This document shows, one piece after another, positions 5,796 to 7,478 of a stretch of DNA of 7,478 nt. A model generated the notes under the pieces. It searched no databases, was not told the origin of the DNA, and saw only the letters and a list, made by a program, of their open reading frames with translations. Origin of the DNA: Candidatus Nesterenkonia stercoripullorum (lineage in GTDB: Bacteria; Actinomycetota; Actinomycetes; Actinomycetales; Micrococcaceae); the NCBI GenBank assembly GCA_019114115.1, contig DXGD01000070.1, forward strand, positions 1 through 7,478, written 5' to 3'. Positions within the stretch are counted from its first letter, which is position 1, and the number at the start of each line of letters is the position of its first letter. The position numbers and the translations under genes are program-made.

Positions 5796-7478
5796 TGTCT
5801 GCCGTATCGTCTGACCTCATTGCCCGCGCCCGGGAATGGGCCGAGCACGACCCCGACCCGGCAACGAAACAGCAGGTAGAGCAGCTCATCGTCGCGGACG
5901 ATGCCGTGGGCCTCGGCGAGGCCTTCCACGGTCCGCTGAGCTTCGGCACCGCCGGGCTGCGCGCGGAGATCGGCCCGGGCGAATCCCGCATGAACCGCGC
6001 GGTCGTCATTCGCGCCACCGCGGGCCTCGTGGCATGGCTGAAGACCAAGGTCGACAACCCCGTGGTGGTGGTCGGCTGCGACGCGCGCTACGGTTCCGCC
6101 GAGTTCCAGCGCGACGCCGCGCAGGTCATCGCCGGCGCCGGGGGCACCGCGCTGGTGCTGCCCGCGCAGAACCCCACCCCGCTGACGGCCTTTGCCGTCA
6201 AGCAGCAGGGTGCGGACGCGGGCATCATGGTGACCGCCTCGCACAATCCGCCGAAGGATAACGGTTACAAGGTGTACCTCGGTGGCCGTGTGGCCACGGG
6301 TCCGGCGGAGGGAGTGCAGCTTATTTCCCCTGCGGACAAGGAGATCGCCGAGGCCATAGCGGCGGCCCCCGCGGCTGATGAGGTCCTGATGGCGTCGAAG
6401 GACACAGACCACATCCGCGCCATCGACCCGCGCGACGATTACGCGGCGCGGGCGGTGGCGCTGGCGGGGGAGCGCACAGAGGAGCGCACAGAGAAAAACC
6501 GGGACGTTTGCATCGCGCTGACCGCGATGCACGGCGTGGGCGCGGCCCTGGGCGAGCGCATCCTCACCGCCGCGGGCTTCGAGGTGTCGCTGGTGCCGGA
6601 ACAGGCCCAGCCGGACCCGGATTTCCCGACCGTGTCGTTCCCTAACCCCGAGGAGCCGGGCGCGCTGGATTTGGCGAAGAAGCACGCGACGGAGATCGGC
6701 GCGGACGTCATCATCGCCTACGACCCGGACGCCGACCGCTGCGCCGTGGCCACCCCGGACGATAGTGCCGAGGGCGGCTGGCGACAGCTCACCGGCGACG
6801 AAACCGGCGCGCTGCTCGGCGACTACCTGGCCCGCCGCAGGGCCACGGGCGTGATGGCGAACTCGGTGGTGTCTAGCCGCCTGCTGTCGCGCGTGGCCGA
6901 GCATCACGGCCTAGAGCATCAGACCACGCTCACCGGATTCAAGTGGATCGCCCGCACTCCGCAGCTCTGCTTTGGTTACGAGGAGGCCATCGGGTACTGC
7001 TGCGATCCCGAGGCGGTGGCCGACAAGGACGGCGTGGGTACCTCCGTGGTGTTGGCCAGCCTGGTGGCGGATCTCAAGGCGGAGTCGAAGACACTCGACG
7101 ATGCGCTGGACGACCTAGCGCGGCAGCATGGGCTGTACCAGACCGCGCCGCTGACGTTCCGGGTCACCGACCTGTCGCTGATCAGCGAGGGAATGGACAA
7201 GCTGCGTGCTCAGCCGCCGGAGTCGCTCGCGGGCTCGCCGGTGACCGAGGTGAAGGACCTGGCGACCGATCCGCTGGGCATCGGGGCGACAGACGGCATG
7301 TTGTTCGTCACCGCGGACAACGACCGGGTGATCTGCCGGCCGTCTGGCACGGAGCCGAAGCTGAAGTGCTACCTGGAGGTGGTGCTGCCGGTGGATGGCG
7401 AGGGTGATCACGGCGCTGTGCCGCGCGACAAAGCGACACAGCGGCTGACGCAGATGTCCGCCGAGCTTAAGAAATTCC
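5795..7478 (+). CDS. pmmB: PGM2/PmmB-type phosphohexomutase-superfamily enzyme, probable phosphopentomutase (3' end outside window)
   Basis: The open frame runs 561 codons to the window edge with no stop, so only a short C-terminal piece should be missing. Alpha-D-phosphohexomutase marks appear in order: FGTAGLRAEIGPG (50-62), the phosphoserine loop TASHNPPKDNGYK (Ser149), the metal site DPDADR (310-315), the sugar-specificity loop GYEEAIG (394-400) and the phosphate-binding RPSGTEPK (515-522). FGTAGLRA and the long insertions resemble the PGM2-like branch; human PGM2 acts as a phosphopentomutase. The gene starts at the TAATG overlap with deoC and has GAAGGA 8 nt upstream. Since no deoB lies in the window, the enzyme most likely converts (deoxy)ribose-1-phosphate from DeoD to the 5-phosphate used by DeoC; M. 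tuberculosis likewise pairs deoD with pmmB. Phosphomannomutase or phosphoglucomutase activity is the conventional annotation and cannot be excluded. A tandem repeat adds ERTE at 230-233. Superfamily secure, substrate inferred. Confidence 0.9.
   Translation, partial: MSAVSSDLIARAREWAEHDPDPATKQQVEQLIVADDAVGLGEAFHGPLSFGTAGLRAEIGPGESRMNRAVVIRATAGLVAWLKTKVDNPVVVVGCDARYGSAEFQRDAAQVIAGAGGTALVLPAQNPTPLTAFAVKQQGADAGIMVTASHNPPKDNGYKVYLGGRVATGPAEGVQLISPADKEIAEAIAAAPAADEVLMASKDTDHIRAIDPRDDYAARAVALAGERTEERTEKNRDVCIALTAMHGVGAALGERILTAAGFEVSLVPEQAQPDPDFPTVSFPNPEEPGALDLAKKHATEIGADVIIAYDPDADRCAVATPDDSAEGGWRQLTGDETGALLGDYLARRRATGVMANSVVSSRLLSRVAEHHGLEHQTTLTGFKWIARTPQLCFGYEEAIGYCCDPEAVADKDGVGTSVVLASLVADLKAESKTLDDALDDLARQHGLYQTAPLTFRVTDLSLISEGMDKLRAQPPESLAGSPVTEVKDLATDPLGIGATDGMLFVTADNDRVICRPSGTEPKLKCYLEVVLPVDGEGDHGAVPRDKATQRLTQMSAELKKF
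6470..6493 (+). repeat. Perfect 12-nt tandem duplication inside the mutase gene
   Basis: GAGCGCACAGAG occurs twice in direct succession (6470-6481 and 6482-6493). Each copy is in frame and encodes Glu-Arg-Thr-Glu (residues 226-229 and 230-233), in the charged linker before the domain beginning CIALTAMHG. The unit length is a multiple of three, so gain or loss of a copy leaves the frame intact. Confidence 0.9.

Noticed and set aside
5255..6907. 550-codon open frame on the minus strand opposite deoC and the mutase
   Set aside because: It is a shadow of two genes with full catalytic motifs; the translation is Arg/His/Gly-rich with no recognisable domain. Long antisense frames are expected in GC-rich coding DNA.
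1..7478. CRISPR arrays, tRNA or rRNA genes, insertion sequences, riboswitches
   Set aside because: No regularly spaced repeats, no cloverleaf or rRNA-like stretches and no transposase frames were seen; the window is almost wholly coding.

Overview
The window is GC-rich DNA (roughly 60-65 % by eye). Every gene I can support lies on the + strand, and they are tightly packed. The closest resemblance is to Corynebacterium or a near relative in the Mycobacteriales. Three things suggest this: a sulfite reductase with a downstream small CysX-type protein, as in corynebacterial cys clusters; two genes that look leaderless, with a -10 box 7 nt before the ATG; and a PGM2-type mutase in a purine-deoxynucleoside gene set, recalling the deoD-pmmB pair of Mycobacterium tuberculosis. 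The species cannot be named from the sequence.

Region 1 (1-1897) is sulfur assimilation. It holds a complete ferredoxin-type sulfite reductase (cysI) with all siroheme/4Fe-4S ligands, overlapping by 4 nt a 69-residue four-cysteine protein (cysX-like). In Corynebacterium glutamicum, cysX is followed by cysHDNYZ. Here the cluster stops after cysX and a deoxyribonucleoside regulator follows at once.

Region 2 (1905-7478) is a deoxyribonucleoside salvage and catabolism module. A SorC-family DeoR comes first. After a 117-nt regulatory gap come deoD (hexameric-type purine nucleoside phosphorylase), a 14-helix MFS transporter, deoC (deoxyribose-phosphate aldolase) and a PGM/PMM-superfamily mutase cut off by the window end. 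A coherent route can be read: the MFS protein may import the nucleoside, DeoD releases the base and deoxyribose-1-phosphate, the mutase (in place of a DeoB phosphopentomutase) makes deoxyribose-5-phosphate, and DeoC splits it to acetaldehyde and glyceraldehyde-3-phosphate. DeoR, which keeps the effector lysine at residue 141, probably senses deoxyribose-5-phosphate.

The deoD promoter is well defined (TTGACG, 17-nt spacer, TAAGCT) and is surrounded by inverted and direct repeats that are candidate DeoR sites. No convincing terminator is visible, so deoD-MFS-deoC-mutase is probably one transcript running out of the window. I do not see a wholly new system. The points most worth checking are the mutase as non-orthologous replacement for DeoB, the MFS protein as a possible deoxynucleoside importer of drug-exporter ancestry, the operator layout, the two leaderless starts, and CysX looking like a zinc ribbon or rubredoxin knuckle pair instead of a 4Fe-4S ferredoxin.
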